From Agelaius tricolor (Eukaryota > Chordata > Aves > Passeriformes > Icteridae), in NCBI GenBank assembly GCA_023055355.1, contig JALJCS010000006.1:33982501-34046500 (forward strand): a stretch of 64,000 nt of DNA, read 5' to 3'. Shown piece by piece: positions 12,149-25,708 of the stretch (positions are counted from its first letter, which is position 1; each line of letters begins with the position of its first letter). The notes beneath the pieces were generated by a model, which saw only the letters and a list, made by a program, of their open reading frames with translations, was not told the DNA's origin and made no database searches. The position numbers and the translations under genes were made by a program.

Positions 12149-15100
12149 GGTTGATTTTTCTTTTATTTTTTTTATTGCAGTGGTTGATTAATTAATGTTT
12201 GTGGTACAGTCAGCGGCCTTATGTGTGGTAGTTAGAAGATCTTGTGGTTGGGGACTTGGCAAATAATTCTAAATGAAAAACACTTGCTAGTTTTTGCAAA
12301 ATGGGTGGTAATCTTTCTGGCAATCTAAAGTAGCATTATCAGATGAAAAAACACATTTTTTGCTGTTAACTAAAGAATTTGCTTTCTAACTTTGTTATCA
12401 CTGGATTAATACAAAATTGGTTTCACCCTTTCTTGTCTTTTTAGCTGCCTAGGAACCATTGGTTTACAATACTGAAAAGTACAGAGTTGTGGCATTTCAC
12501 AAAACACACGGTACCATGTTTAGGAAATGATGAGTAATTTTGACTTTCTCTATCATGATTATTGTTGTTGGAATGCATGCTATGAACATTTTTGTAGCGT
12601 CTGCAAGGGAAAAAAACCCACACATGAACTAAACCTTGTGTATACTAGAATAAATTTCCTACAAAGTTATATAAGGAAGTAATTGGAGTCTGTGAACAAT
12701 AGGATCACCAGTTATGTTCTAAAAATATCCAGAACAAGCTAGTTCTAATGTAATTTTAAGGCTGTTGAGTCAAATTCTGCTTAGTTGCACTGCACTGCAA
12801 AACCAGAATACTTGATTTTAACATTTGGTTTAAAAGCAGATCAATAAGGGGAAATCTGTTTGCTATTCTGCAAATAGTAATTCGAGAGTGCCTGAGCTGA
12901 GGAAGTTTCTCTTGGGGAATTTAGAGACAGGGTCATCAATTTTGGAAAAGAAAATTCTTGTTTAAATAGCATTACAATTTTTTTCTCTTGTTTTCTAATT
13001 TCTCTTTAATTTTTTCAGTTTTTGCCTGAAATTTTTTTATAACATTGTTTCCTGTGCTTTTCAGCAAATCCTGGAAGGCCTCAGTCATGTTTTCATTTTG
13101 CAAATTGCTAGGATTGACTGAAGAAATTCAGTTGAAGCCAAATAATATGTGTAGTAAGAAGGGAAGAGAAGCTTGATTCATATAAAAGTGTGATAGTATA
13201 TTTCAAGTGGAACCTTTATTTTTTGCCTTATAAGAGGTAACTTTTGTCTTATAAGAAAGAATGTTTCTTACTCCCCTGTATTTTCTGCTAATTTGTGGAT
13301 GTTGGCTTTACAGGTTTAGAATCAGTTGCAAGGATGGGTTGCAGAGCAGACATGATCATTCACTGGCACTGTCTGCTTTGTCTGAACTGGATAAATTTAT
13401 TTTTAGTCATCTCTAAGTTTTCAGTTTTGCCTGTTTTTACACACAAAGTTCATTCAGGTTAAACCTATAGAGTCATGTGTTACCCAAGCAGACATAAAGA
13501 ATTCAAAAATTATCTGTATCACAGAAGTTCCAGATCAGTCCCTTAGGTATGTACTTGTATATGGTATGGCTTTCTAAATGCAGATGTTTCTAGAGGAGAT
13601 TAGAAAACAATTATGATTCAGAAGTACATGGATCAAAAGATTCTTCCCTCTTTCCAGTCAGAATATGGAGCTAATACCCTTCAAAACGTTTGTTCTGAAA
13701 GCGCAGGACATTCCTTTGGGAGTAATTCACTACTCGCTTGATAATAATTGAAAATGTCTTAAAATATTTGCATTGAAATGTAAAGGGCTCTGGGGGGAAT
13801 TTCAAGACTTAGAGAATGTTGAGAATGTCAATTTTTGCAACAGCAAAGGAGCTTCTGCTTCCGTCTGCTATAGGTATGATCACTTGACTGTGTATTTAGA
13901 AGTAAGGAAATGCCTGGAAAAGTTTTCTGACTCTTATTCCTGAAAACAATATTGCATATTTTCATTGCTTTAAAATATGGAGAATGTACTTTACAGATGT
14001 AAAGACGTAGGGAGTATGTTTGGGCAATAGTTGGGGACCAATCTAAATAAACATTTATAATTCTGTTTTCATTTTCATTCCTTTTTGGTACATTTCACTG
14101 AGCTTTCAGAATGAATACCAGCTATTGTTTTCTCTTTCCCACTTATATCGTGCGTGCAATATTTTATGCATCATTTGGGCCTCAGATGAGGGTGAACCTT
14201 GTAATTCAAGTAACATTTTTCATTGGAAGGAAAGCACATTGTTTCTAGAAACTCTTGTAAACAGTTTTTCCTAGTGCTTATCTATATAATTTATTGAATG
14301 CACTCCCCCATAATTTATGGATCTGGATAATTCTTACTAATTGTGAAGCACTGAAAAATCAGGTTGAACTGTGTTGTTTGATTAAGTTTTGAAAGCTTGT
14401 TGCTCTGAAATTGGGGCACTTCTGCCTATGACAAATGGTATAGAAACATTCTGATTCAGTCGAAGCACATAGGACAGAATATGTGTAGGTAGCAAAATTC
14501 CATGTCATTCCATGGAATGTGGGGCTTGTGCTTCTTTTCAAAGTAGTAACTATATGAGCCTGGAAGATGGCTGTTTCTCCATTCTGTTTGACTTTTTGTG
14601 TTTACATGTATTTATATGTACACACCCACTATCCCCTAAATTTCTCTCCCCTTCCAGGTAGAATCATTGCTGTTTCATTACACTTGTACATTCATTTATT
14701 AGATGCGTGATGTGCAATGCTTGGGAATCATGGCTTGGTTCCACTGAAAAAACAGGTCTTTTTCCAGAAATTTGAACCTTTACTGGGAAGTTTTTTTTAA
14801 CTTTAGAAAATAAGATGTATATAAGACATTATTTTAATATTGAAAATAAAATGTATAAGAAAGCCAAAATAGTTTGTCCTCTTATTTTTTTGACTTCTGA
14901 AAAGCATATTGCTTTTTCTTTTTGGAACCAATGAAATAATGCTGAGAATCTTCAAAATTTTTGTATTGGTTTTTAATTCTTAATATATTGTGGAGTTTGG
15001 TTGTTATGGGTTTTTTTTGTTTGTTTCTTTGGTTTTTTATTTTAGTATCAGGTTTGGAGTGTGTGCTGATCAGTTTTTCCTCTGTTACCAGTGTGCTGAA

Positions 15101-15834
15101 GAGGAATACGGACAGGTGTTTTGAAAGTGGTTCAGAGCTGTGCTTCATTTTGTCTGAGCTTGGAGGATGATGCCAAAACTCTTACTGATCATGTGAATGT
15201 GTTTTGTTGAAAGAATCTATAGATAAGGAAAGTCCACTGGCTTTTTTACTGACTGATGGCCTCTTCTACAAATGAGCTTTTTTTTTTATACTACAGGCTG
15301 GCTTGTCTAGTCTCCTTCCAAAACCAGAACATAATAAAGAGCAGATACTCTTCTATATTGCTGATTAAAAATTGTAGCAAAAGTTTCATAAATTAAATTA
15401 AATAGAAAGCTGTGATTTTTCAGAGAATAGTGCAAGGTAGTTTAAAATGTAAGAGTGGCTATAATAAAGTAAACAGATTAGAAAGTTCTGTGTGGCAGCA
15501 TGACTTACTGTATGTGAAAGGAAACATTTTTGATAAATGAGAAAACACCCAGGTTTTACTGTGTTTTCTCCAAGTCTTCAATCTTTTCTCTTCTATAAAA
15601 GATATCTGGTTTTTGTAAAGCCAGCAGGAGACAGATCTTTTGTATGTGCTTCCTGTCTGAAGTGCTCAGACAATATGTTTGCCATATAATGTGTTTTCCC
15701 TTTAATGATCCAGAGATTTAGACAGATCTCCTTAATTCGATGGGGGGAAAAAAAAAAGTCAAAAGAAGCAGCATTTCTTTTTCATGGCAGTAAGTTGGGG
15801 AAAGTGCAGTGGCTGTCTGTTCTGTTAGCATTGA

Positions 15835-16290
15835 CTTACTGAGCAGGTGCCAGGTCTGCATTGCCAGGCCTTCCGGCCCAGGTGTTGTTCCAAATGAGCT
15901 GCAACACGTGCGTCTCTAGGCTGTCCTGCAAGCCATGCCAGCAAAGGACAGCATCAGCATTTGCATGAGCTTGGTTAGGAGCATTGCTGGAATTGGGAGG
16001 GGACCATACAAGATGGGAAGAGATCAGTGGAGAGGAGTGAGCGTGCTTGGGAAAATCAGGAATGCGATCGAACACGAGGCTTAGTGTGACGTGAGAGCAT
16101 TGTGGAATCTGGTGATGTGAGAGGACGTGGCTCAGGCAGTGCTCAGGTGTGTTGAGGCTGAGAATTTCTGTTTTCCTCCCCATGTTCCCCTCTGTCACTT
16201 TGCTGACAGGAATTCTCCCTGAAGCACCCTTTTGGCTGTCTTGTAGGGCTGCAGCAGCTGCATGGGTTCGATGTGGTGCAGTGGGTTGCA
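15835..16290. other. GC-richer segment with clustered CpGs, unclassified
   Basis: Within AT-rich intron this segment holds several CpGs (around 15881, 15908, 15912, 16042, 16066-16076, 16092, 16125). A 120-codon minus-strand ORF covers part of it, but the peptide is low in information and not recognised. A regulatory element or an old unrecognised repeat are both possible. Confidence 0.35.
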
Positions 16291-17118
16291 GTCATGCATG
16301 GTACATACAATTTTAACATAAATTGAAGTCTCTTGAAACTTCTGTAATTTACAGTAGCTCATGTGACCTCAGAGGTTGCCCTGGTAACTGGTGTCCCAGG
16401 AGCCTCTGGAAATACACTTGAAAAATGTCTCAAAGTCTACATGCCAATGTAATGTCTAAAAATATTGAGTAATTATGTTTATATTTAAAACTGGTTATCA
16501 AGGTGTCTTTGGTAGCAGACTTCCCCAAAAATAAAATAAGAAAGATTGCATGCACTTCAAAATTATGTGGCTTTAAAATTCCAAAAAAGGCATCATGAGC
16601 ACTCTCCCAAATGATGAACCATTATTTGATGATGCCTTCTACTTTAGTAACATAACTAAAAAATTGAATTCATGTAGTATTCATTAGAAGAATGAATTCT
16701 GCCTTCATCTGACATAAAAGGGAGACGTGTGGATTAAAGTACTTTAATACTGTTGGTCTCTAAAAGAAGGAAGCCAAGAGGATACAGTTTTTTAACTGGG
16801 AGATAAAAATAATGCTGCCTTAAGCGCTTCTTTTATAAAAGCTTCAGTAGAAAACAGTTATGCAATGGTGGAATGTTCAAACTCTCTTCATCTTAAAGAA
16901 TAAATCTCATAATTTTAAGCATTTCTTCCCTTTCTTTACCTCCCACTCTCTTAGTTGAGGACCTGGAGCATAAACTGACTTAGCATTGTTGGCACCTTGC
17001 ATTTGTTTATGCAGTTCAGAGGAAGATTGTGTTAGTACCAGCTTTTAGTTGGAAGGTGCACAGTATTGCCTAAGTCATAGAATGCCTGCTCTCTCAGAGT
17101 CACCTTGGCTTCTAAAAT

Positions 17119-17149
17119 GCTTTTTCTTTTTTCTTTTTTTTTTTTTTTT
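17119..17149. repeat. Poly-T tract
   Basis: A run of T interrupted by two single C bases, followed by GGTGG. Confidence 0.8.
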
Positions 17150-19309
17150 GGTGGTTTTTAATGACAAGCTATAAATAAAAATGGTAGAAAGAAGTCTAGT
17201 TTGTTCCATGTAAGAAAAAGTGGGACTTCTGGATCCTTACTTAAATCTTGACATGTGGTGAGGATTTAAATTTAGTCACTGTACAGCTTGGTTTCAAAAC
17301 ATACCTCAATGGAATTTCCTTAGTAAAACAAGAATTTAGACTAGTTCTACTGTAATCTCAATAAAAAAAGAAAACCAGAAAAGTAAGCACTGGTGACAAT
17401 TATTGGATGGTGAATAAAAGAGTTGAAAAACAATGTTAAAATATCAAAGGGTGTAAAAGTATATGCAACTGATATGTTTTTGCATTTTGTAGTAAAGTGA
17501 GAGTGGTTCACTCCTGAAGGAAGTGCTGATCTATTTTTCAAAGGGAATCAGTGTGATATTTTTTAAACCAGTTTGTGGTTACAGAAGTAATTTATACTAA
17601 ATACTGTCTTTAAATAAATAAAAAAAGCTTACCAGGTGAATGTTATGACTATATCAAACAAGCTTCACAATGTTACTGATTCTATAAATACCGGTCTGCT
17701 GGGACAACATGGAAATAAACCAAAGAAAAACATATACAAAAGTACTATTCATCTCTGTTGCTATATATTAGGGAGATGACTGTGAGGTAAAAAATATTTG
17801 ATCAGATCCCTTGTCTTTCATGTTCCTGAATCTTTGTCTTATCTCTACATTTTTCATCTTCTTTGTCATTCTTTGTCTGATGACAGCAAGTGACCCTGTC
17901 CATTTTCCTCAGACTTTGGCTACATTTAAAGTTAGTTAAAACAAGTGAATCTTACACAGTGAGGCAGAGTTGCAGTCTGAATTTGGAACATGTTGCTGAA
18001 ACTGGTTAAAATCTTAGGATGAGAAGCATCCAAAAGGTTTGCTGTTGTTTAGCCTTCGTGTTCAGCTGTTCAGTTTGTTTCTGGAACCAGCCAGCGGATG
18101 TGTGTGCAGTCTCACCAGCAGCACTTGCTGCCTTCCAGTCACACATTTTTATGAGTTTTCCACACACTGCTGGATCCAGAGCTGTGACAAGTCTGCCAGT
18201 TTTTCTTGAGGAGTCTTGCATTGCTAATGTGTGTGTTGTTCAGTTATGTCCATGACAAAATGATACGTATGGCAGACTTGCTATTCAAAAAGTTATGTTT
18301 ATACCTGGAGTGTGGTTTGGATACAGTAATTTACTTCTAATCTCAGGCAGAACTGCAGTCCTATTACCATACAACACAGAATTTTAGGAAGGTTGCCTGT
18401 GTAAACATTTCTTGTTAGCCACCGGTGTCTTATAAATCAGTGAATAATATACTTGCATGCATCCATAAAATGTATCTATTTTCTCTGCATAACATTTGTT
18501 CAATCTGGCATATGGGAACAAAACTAGAATTATAATTCTGTAGCTGTGATACATTCACACAAAGTGCAGTGAACAGCTAAATGGAGGAGAAAATTTTTGG
18601 ATATGTTTTCATGCATCTTGAAACGTAATACTGTTGGTGTAATGTTACTTCACCAACTATTAGTCAGTTAGGAACTGAAAAAGGATTGCAGCCCTGTAAG
18701 ATTTGCTTGAAGTTGAACGTGCATAAACTGATGATCATGTTATACTGTTCACTTTGGGGTTCCTTAAAAGACTGGCTGATTATTGCTAGGGGTCAGGAAA
18801 ATGGATCATTTAAAAAGTTTTGCTGGAAGAGCTGAAAGTTGAACTCCAAAAATGAATAGCTGTTCCAGAAAGCTTGGGTCTATGTAATAACAATAACATT
18901 TCTGAACTTTCTCATGGGTTTTTAAGTGTATTTTAGTCTTGTCGAGTTTATAGACATCCAGAGTTACCTTGTAGTGTTATACTAGGGAAAGTTTCTAATG
19001 TCGTGCTTGCTTTGTATTTTCTGTATTGGTTAGAAATTAACCAGAAACTCTGGGAAAAGCATAGACTGTAAGTGATAAGTCTTGAAGAGTGTAGAAGATA
19101 TTCTCTTGAAATTTTCAGAATGTTTATAATCATCATTAACAAGCTAATCAGTAAACTGTGGTATGTATAATATGGCTTTTAAAGATTTTTCAACACTGTG
19201 GCTTTTGGTGTTTACTAATTAACCTGTGGGAAGGCTGTGTGCTCAAATGGTATCTTTTCTCTCTAATATACAGAATGTAGACAAATATGTGAGTTAACTG
19301 ACCATTGTA

Positions 19310-19831
19310 CAGGTCTGAAGGGTGGTGATGAGTGGAATTATATCCATCTGGTGGCTGGTCTCTAGTGGCATTGCTCAGGGCTGAGTATTGGGCCAGCCCT
19401 GTTTAACATCTTTATCAATGATCTGGATGGGGGATGGAGTGCACCCTCAATAAGTTTGCAGGTGATGCCAAGTTGGGCAGGAATGTTGATCTTCTGGAAG
19501 GTGGGAAGGCTCTGCAGAGGGATCTGGACAGGCTGGATCAATGGGCTGAGGCCAATCATGAGAGGTTCAACAAGGCTACGTGCCAGGTCCTGCCATCGAG
19601 TCACATCATCCCCAGGCAGTGCTACAGGCTGGGGCAGAGTGGCTGGAAAGCTGTCTGGAAGAAAAGGACCTGGGGATGCTGGTTTACAGCAGCTGAACAT
19701 GAGCCAGGAGCAATCCCAGGTAGCCAAATAGGCCCATGGCATCCTGGCCTGTATCAGCAGTAGTGTGGCCAGCAGGACCAGGGCAGTGATTGTCCCCCTG
19801 CACTCAGCACTGGTGAGGCTGATCATGATTA
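19310..19831 (+). mobile_element. CR1 LINE fragment, reverse transcriptase region of ORF2
   Basis: The sequence contains a frameshifted CR1 ORF2 piece. [23 protein letters not shown] coding is followed in another frame by [38 protein letters not shown] and [18 protein letters not shown] sequence. These are the standard CR1 landmarks around and after the polymerase FADD box, which here reads FAGD. The fragment stops at CTCAGCACTGGTGAGGCT and has no 3' end. It is a dead, 5'- and 3'-truncated copy. The antisense ORF of 154 codons over it has no support as a gene. Confidence 0.92.
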
Positions 19832-22800
19832 GGGAAACAAGTTATTAAATAATAAGCAAAGGGGTTCCTAACAATGGATAAGGAAACCATGGCCAGCATT
19901 GGCACTTTGTTGAGAACACAAGAGACTGCTAAATTATACTGAAATTATAATAGGTTGCAACCAATATGAACCCTCTGCATAATGGATTTTTATTTAGTTT
20001 ATGTCACTGAGCACACTATCTTTAGGACCAAACCTCCTAAAATGGACTGTGTTCAAAACAAACAAATTACACAGGAATTATTTTAAGTTGTGATAACAAT
20101 CATCAGTAGTACATGTATCACTAGCATATTAACTTTTCTTTTTCTTATTGACAATCCTTTAGCCATTTTTAAGACCTATCTATGAAAATTGTTCATATTT
20201 TACTGAGGACCTTAGGGCCCTGCTAGATGTGAATCTGACACTTGGTCAATAATTGATCCTTGCAGCAAAGAGGTCCAACAGTGTCCTGTATGTGTTGGGT
20301 AGAGTGCTGTCAGGAGGTCAAGGGAGATGTCAGCTTAATTTATCAATTACTAAGTGTTCTTGGTATATTTGAGGCAACAATTGCACAGGATTATCTATCC
20401 ATGTGCAAAGAGCTCTCCAGTTACTGTTATCCTTTGAACAGATGTGTACTGAATTGTCTTAACAACCAGTTATCAGTAAATGTAATTCGGAGTATCCTGA
20501 GGTTACTGACCTGTGTGTGGGAAGCTCAAAGCCCTCTGCCCCTGAGGAGCAATGTCTGCAGAAGACTGCTCCTGTCACCCTCGTACAAAGCTCTCATCTC
20601 CCTGAAGAAAAGAAATCATTTGAGATTAGGGTAATCTGAGGAGGAGTCATTTCTGGAATTTTACAGTTTAATTCAGGTTTTCCAACACAGATGAAAATGT
20701 GTTAATACAAGGAAGTTTCATGACTTTCTTGTGTGTATCTGTCACCTGTCAGTATCTGCTAAGGGCACTGGGATGGCTGGTTTTGGTCAGATGAAGTTTG
20801 CAACTCTCTTGGTAGAAAAAGAAGGTGAAGAGTACAGTGCTGGTTTTAAGCTCTTCAGGCAGTACATGAATTTCCTACATTGAAAAAACCACGGTTTACT
20901 ACAGTGGGGATTTTGACACAGGTTAAGATCTCTTCTGAAACCTTTCCTGTTTTCTTTCAAAATTGCTGGGAACTTCTGTGGGAAGACAGCAGGTCATGCT
21001 CTGATGAGATAAGCCTCTCTTGTGTCTTGCCTAGAAGAGATAAGGAATCTTAGTCTGTGTAGTAGCAGAGAATGTTGTCTTTAAAGAGGCAGGTACTCTA
21101 CACCTTGCCCTTCTTGGAGCAGGGTTTGATTGATAACATTAAACAACAAGCTTTTGTTTTTCTTATCCAGCCCTCAGGAGTTCTCGGCTGTGCTGTAATG
21201 TCTGCTGAGGAAATCTCAGGGAGAGGCAGTAAGGAATTCAGATGTTTAGATCTCAGCATTGTAGATCTGTTCCATTTAAGTGAAGCCAGAATGAAAAAAA
21301 AATGAAGGGAAAAGATTTTCTTTGGGCTAAAATTTTACATAGTGGAAAGTGTCAGGTGACACACCAGCTCCAGTGGGATTGTGTCTTGTGGATTGACTTG
21401 GGGATTGAAGGAGGTGTGAACTTTTGATCTGTACTTTTTTAAAATAATCTGAATTTTGCTGATTCTTTTTTTATTCCCAACTGCCTGGTTTTGGCAAGTC
21501 TATTGGCTTTAGATCATCTTTAAATCTCCTCTTTTATCAGATTTATTTAAAATAAAGAAATACATTTTTAAAGTTAGGAGAATGTGCATGCGTCTCTTAT
21601 GCATTCTTAGATGATGTGATCCCTAGGATTATTTTCCTAGGAAACCATCTAAAACAAAATATATGGTTCATTGGTAGCCCTGGAAACAGTCTGCTTCTGT
21701 CTCAATGACTTTTATCATCACGAAGCTTACTCTGCCATGATTTCCTTCCTTCTCATAGATCTTTTAAGAAATAGTTTTTATTATAACTAAATGCCATTGT
21801 GAGAAGTGTGCAAATACTGTGGTAGGGAAAAGATTCTGTATAAACTGGGACATTTCTGCTGTATTTGAGAGCAGATCATTTAACAGAGGTATCTGAAGGT
21901 TCAGTTCCTTGACCTTCTGGAATGCTGGATGAGCACTGGCAGAAGATGATGGGTATTTAAAAGAAGGATATTTATAATAAATTACTGAGGCCAAAAATTA
22001 TTCCTTATTTTGTAATATGTGCAACTAGAACTGTTCTTAAAAAATGTTGAAGTAAATAATCCAGTGTAACAGGCTAGGACCAAATTGCTGTCGATTTTCT
22101 AAATTTGTAAACTTTGTGTCCCATTTCTACAGGTTTAAATAGCTAATTTACACTTGGCTGGAAGATTGAGATAGAGTTGCAGCGTAAGACAAGGTGCTGA
22201 AATAAGCATTCAACATATATTGAATGAGAAGTTATCAAATGTCAGGGTGAAATAGTTATACCACTTATTGTTTGTTCTTTTCTACTGCACTAGACTGACA
22301 GATAAAATCCAGTGATAAAGAAAAATTGGCCAGCAACAAGCTGCTGCAAACATGAATAGACAGTACTGTTAATATTGCCAGAATATTTTTGCTGTGTTCA
22401 GTTAACTCTGTGTCTCAGAGAATTGGTTGATTTATAGGATTTTCAATGATAATGTGACTATTTTTAGTTCAGGATTCAAAGTGGAAAATTGATATTGAAT
22501 TCTACATTTATATGTGTGTGTATGTATACAAAATGTAGGATTCAAAGAATTAATATTTTGGTTAACTTTTCAATTAGCCATTGCATCAAGATAGTTCAAC
22601 AAATGATTTTCCTTTGGATGTATTCTTTCTGTTCTTAGTACAAAAATCTAAATCTTCCAAAGCAGCATTCCTTTAATGGCACATCTGCTTCCTTTCACTT
22701 CTCATGCTTCCCTTTAGCCCATCTGTCATTTTAAACTTCAGTTCTGTTGAGTCCAACAGGGCAAGTCATGTTGCAGTATGATTTTACAGAAACACGTGGA

Positions 22801-23666
22801 AATTGGTTGAAGACATGATTTTAAAATATTTTACATACAATCTATTTCTAAAGAAAAAAATTAAACCCCAAAAGTTTTGAATGGTAGTGTCAGTGCTTTT
22901 CATTGCTTTTTTTTTTTTGTTTTTTTCTTCTTTTTTTAATCTAATAATCTCTCTGGTTTTGTAAGAAGTTAAGGATTTACTATTTTAGTTTTTGAATCCG
23001 TTAAACTATTCTGAGAGTTCTTAGATGTATAAAATGTTGTTCCTTCAGATTTCATTATGGCATTTGAATGATTACCTTTATTTTCAGGGTTCAAGAATAA
23101 GTATTAATACTGAAGGCTTGTCTGCTTCTGGATTTATTGGTGCAAGTGACATGAGGGCCAGCTCCATTTTTAGGGGCCACACAGGTTCTAACAGCAGGCT
23201 TTTTTTCATGGCATAATTCAACTACTGGGAAGAGTAAGGCAGGTAACCAAAAGACACATTTGCAGATATAACTGTGTCCATTTTAGTACTTTTCCTGGTA
23301 CACTGGTGTCATTTACAGCTGGGATTTTCTTTACATTACTGTCCACTGTACAGGCAAACTTTCAAATACAATCTAAATACACTCTCCACCACACCTTGAT
23401 TAAACTATCAGCATGCTTTAGTTACACAAGTGGCTCCTGTGATACATTTTCAGTTCTGACTAACAGTTTTAAGAAAAGAAAACATTTTTTTTCACAAAGG
23501 TTTCCATGTTGAAGATGAATGTTCAAATCATTTTAAAACAAGAAAATATGAACTATTAAAACAATATGTTTGGAAGTGTTGTTTAACCAGTAGTTACAAC
23601 AAAAGAGAAGTTGGAAGTAGGAAGCTGGGAGAGTGAGGGTGTTGATTGTAAGGGAACAGTTCTAGT

Positions 23667-23683
23667 TTCTCTCTCTCTCTCTT
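23667..23683. repeat. (CT)n microsatellite
   Basis: About eight CT units. Confidence 0.8.
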
Positions 23684-25638
23684 GCATCGAACAAGAATAA
23701 AACTTCTCCCCATTAAATCATTTAATAACTCTGAGTTTTCATGGTGGGTGGCTATAATGTTGAGATAAGGAAAATTAGTTTCTAAGGATTATCTAAACTT
23801 TCCTTCTTCAGCCTTTTCTTGCCCACCCCAGGCATGCACAGTTTTTCCTGTTGGTTTAGGCAGGGGAGCCTTCATGGTGGGACCCTGAGCTGATTTCACA
23901 GGACAGGGATAGCTGTGAGCAGAATCAGTGGAGGCTTTGGTTTCAGAGCGAGGAGAAAGTAATTCAATTTGAAGAAAACAGATGAGAACATTGTTTTGCT
24001 TCTGTGATTGGTTTTAGTTTTGGATATCACAGGAGTTAATTTTTTTGTGCTCTACGCTGTGACTTTTTGAGTATTTGTGGTGCGTAAGAAATTTAGAAAG
24101 CTGCATACAGGGTACTGAGATATGGTATGTGAACATAGTAATGAAAGATTAATGATATTTTCCTTGAATGACTTAGTGGTTTAAAAAAGGAGTCTTGTTT
24201 TCCTAGTAATTTTTTTTCCCTCCACAGATGACAGTTATAGTATTAACATATTTTCATTATTGCCTGTACCAAGTATTGAGTACAGTGAGTTCTGAAAATT
24301 AAAAGTTGGAATTTTTTTGCCTGCCATATTATACTGAAGTGTGAGTGCACACTGTATCCTTAGCCTTCCTGCACAACTAGAAGGGTTATAAACTGTATTT
24401 GACAATATTTTTAAGTTCTTTCATACTTTTTTACCACCCCAAGTGCTGTAATTCTAATTTATATTGAGAATTTCTCAGCATCTACCTGCTAAGATGCTGC
24501 CGTTGTAGATGAGTATTTAAAAATTGTCTTCAGTGTATTTGCTCTTTACTCTTGCATCCTTTAACATCTTGGAACTGTAATGTCCTCTAGTGATACATCT
24601 TCAGCATTCCTCACAAGGAAACTTGTAGCAAGCCATCAAAATAGATCCCTTTTAAATCCTGAAAGTCTGAAGAAAACTGGTATACCTGCCAATTTTTATT
24701 TGTTTAGTTGTGATTATTTGGTAAAGCATGCTGACAACTTATTAGGTTTGGTTTGTCAAAGCTATGGACATTTATATAGGTATAAAGATTGCCTGCCTTG
24801 CTTTTTATTTTGCTTAGGATAAACAAATACTTTATTTGATTTTTGTAGTCTCTCTCATGTCTTTCTGTTACAGGCATCTCGTATTAAATATTTATGGTTC
24901 ACTGTTCTTTCCTAAGTGCCTGTAACTGCTATGAATAATTAAAGAACTGAGTTAAGGGGGGGAGAAGGCCATTGATGTAGCATTCAGCATGAGACTTTCC
25001 TGTAATTTTTTGACAACTCTAAATTACACACACCTGAAAATCAACAAGGAAAACAAGTCAGAAACAGCCTTATGTGGTTAGCAAAGGTACTTGGGTACTC
25101 ATGTCTTGTCTGCCCCTGTGATAACCTAGTAAGTATTTTGTATCTATATCATAAGAATTGTCCTTAAAAATTAACAGCTAGTTATCACTGTTTAATTACC
25201 GTTGCCACTGAAGTAATAAGGCTGAAGTAGCAGCTCGAGAATTTGCAAGATAACATTTGTTTAGCAAGCTTTAAGTTTCTAAAAGATCCAATTTTGTATT
25301 TAATTTAATACTGAGCTGTTTGCATGAACTCTTTGTAGCGTTGAAGAGTTAATATTGCTAATAGTCACTCTCCTAATTGACAAAAAGGAACTTATCTCAA
25401 ACCACACAAGGAGAACAACTCAGTCTGTGAAGTTCTGTTTCTTTCTTTAAAGTTATCTTGTGAAATTTGCTAGACCAATTAAAATTAGTCCAGAAGCAAA
25501 TCTTTAGACACCATTCATCAATCACTAGAGTGAAGAAAATCAGTTGATGGATTGAAAGCTGCAGGGCAGTGGTAATGATAGTTTTTAGAATGAAAAAAAA
25601 TTTACACTTTATTACTCTGTAGCCTGAATGTCTGACTT

Positions 25639-25708
25639 GGAATAAATAACCTAGATGTGATAGTTTTAATCACATATGTGATTAAAACTATCACATATAG
25701 GTTATTCC
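25639..25708. repeat. Near-perfect palindrome of 70 bp
   Basis: The axis lies between 25675 and 25676 (CACAT|ATGTG). The right arm is 33 nt and pairs with a 37 nt left arm. The only differences are one mismatch and a 4 nt AATA insertion in the left arm. There is no spacer. The arms do not match any repeat I know. Confidence 0.95.

Noticed and set aside
16262..16285. GGGTTCGATG resembling a tRNA T-loop
   Set aside because: No acceptor stem, D-arm or anticodon arm around it.
19362..19826. 154-codon minus-strand ORF
   Set aside because: It is the antisense of a CR1 reverse transcriptase fragment.
20260..20634. 124-codon plus-strand ORF
   Set aside because: No recognisable domain, no supported promoter or splice sites. 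Its length is within what chance gives in 64 kb.
24005..24045. LTR-start-like sequence (GGTTTTAGTTTTGGATATCA)
   Set aside because: Resembles the start of the solo LTR family for about 30 bp only, with no following landmarks.
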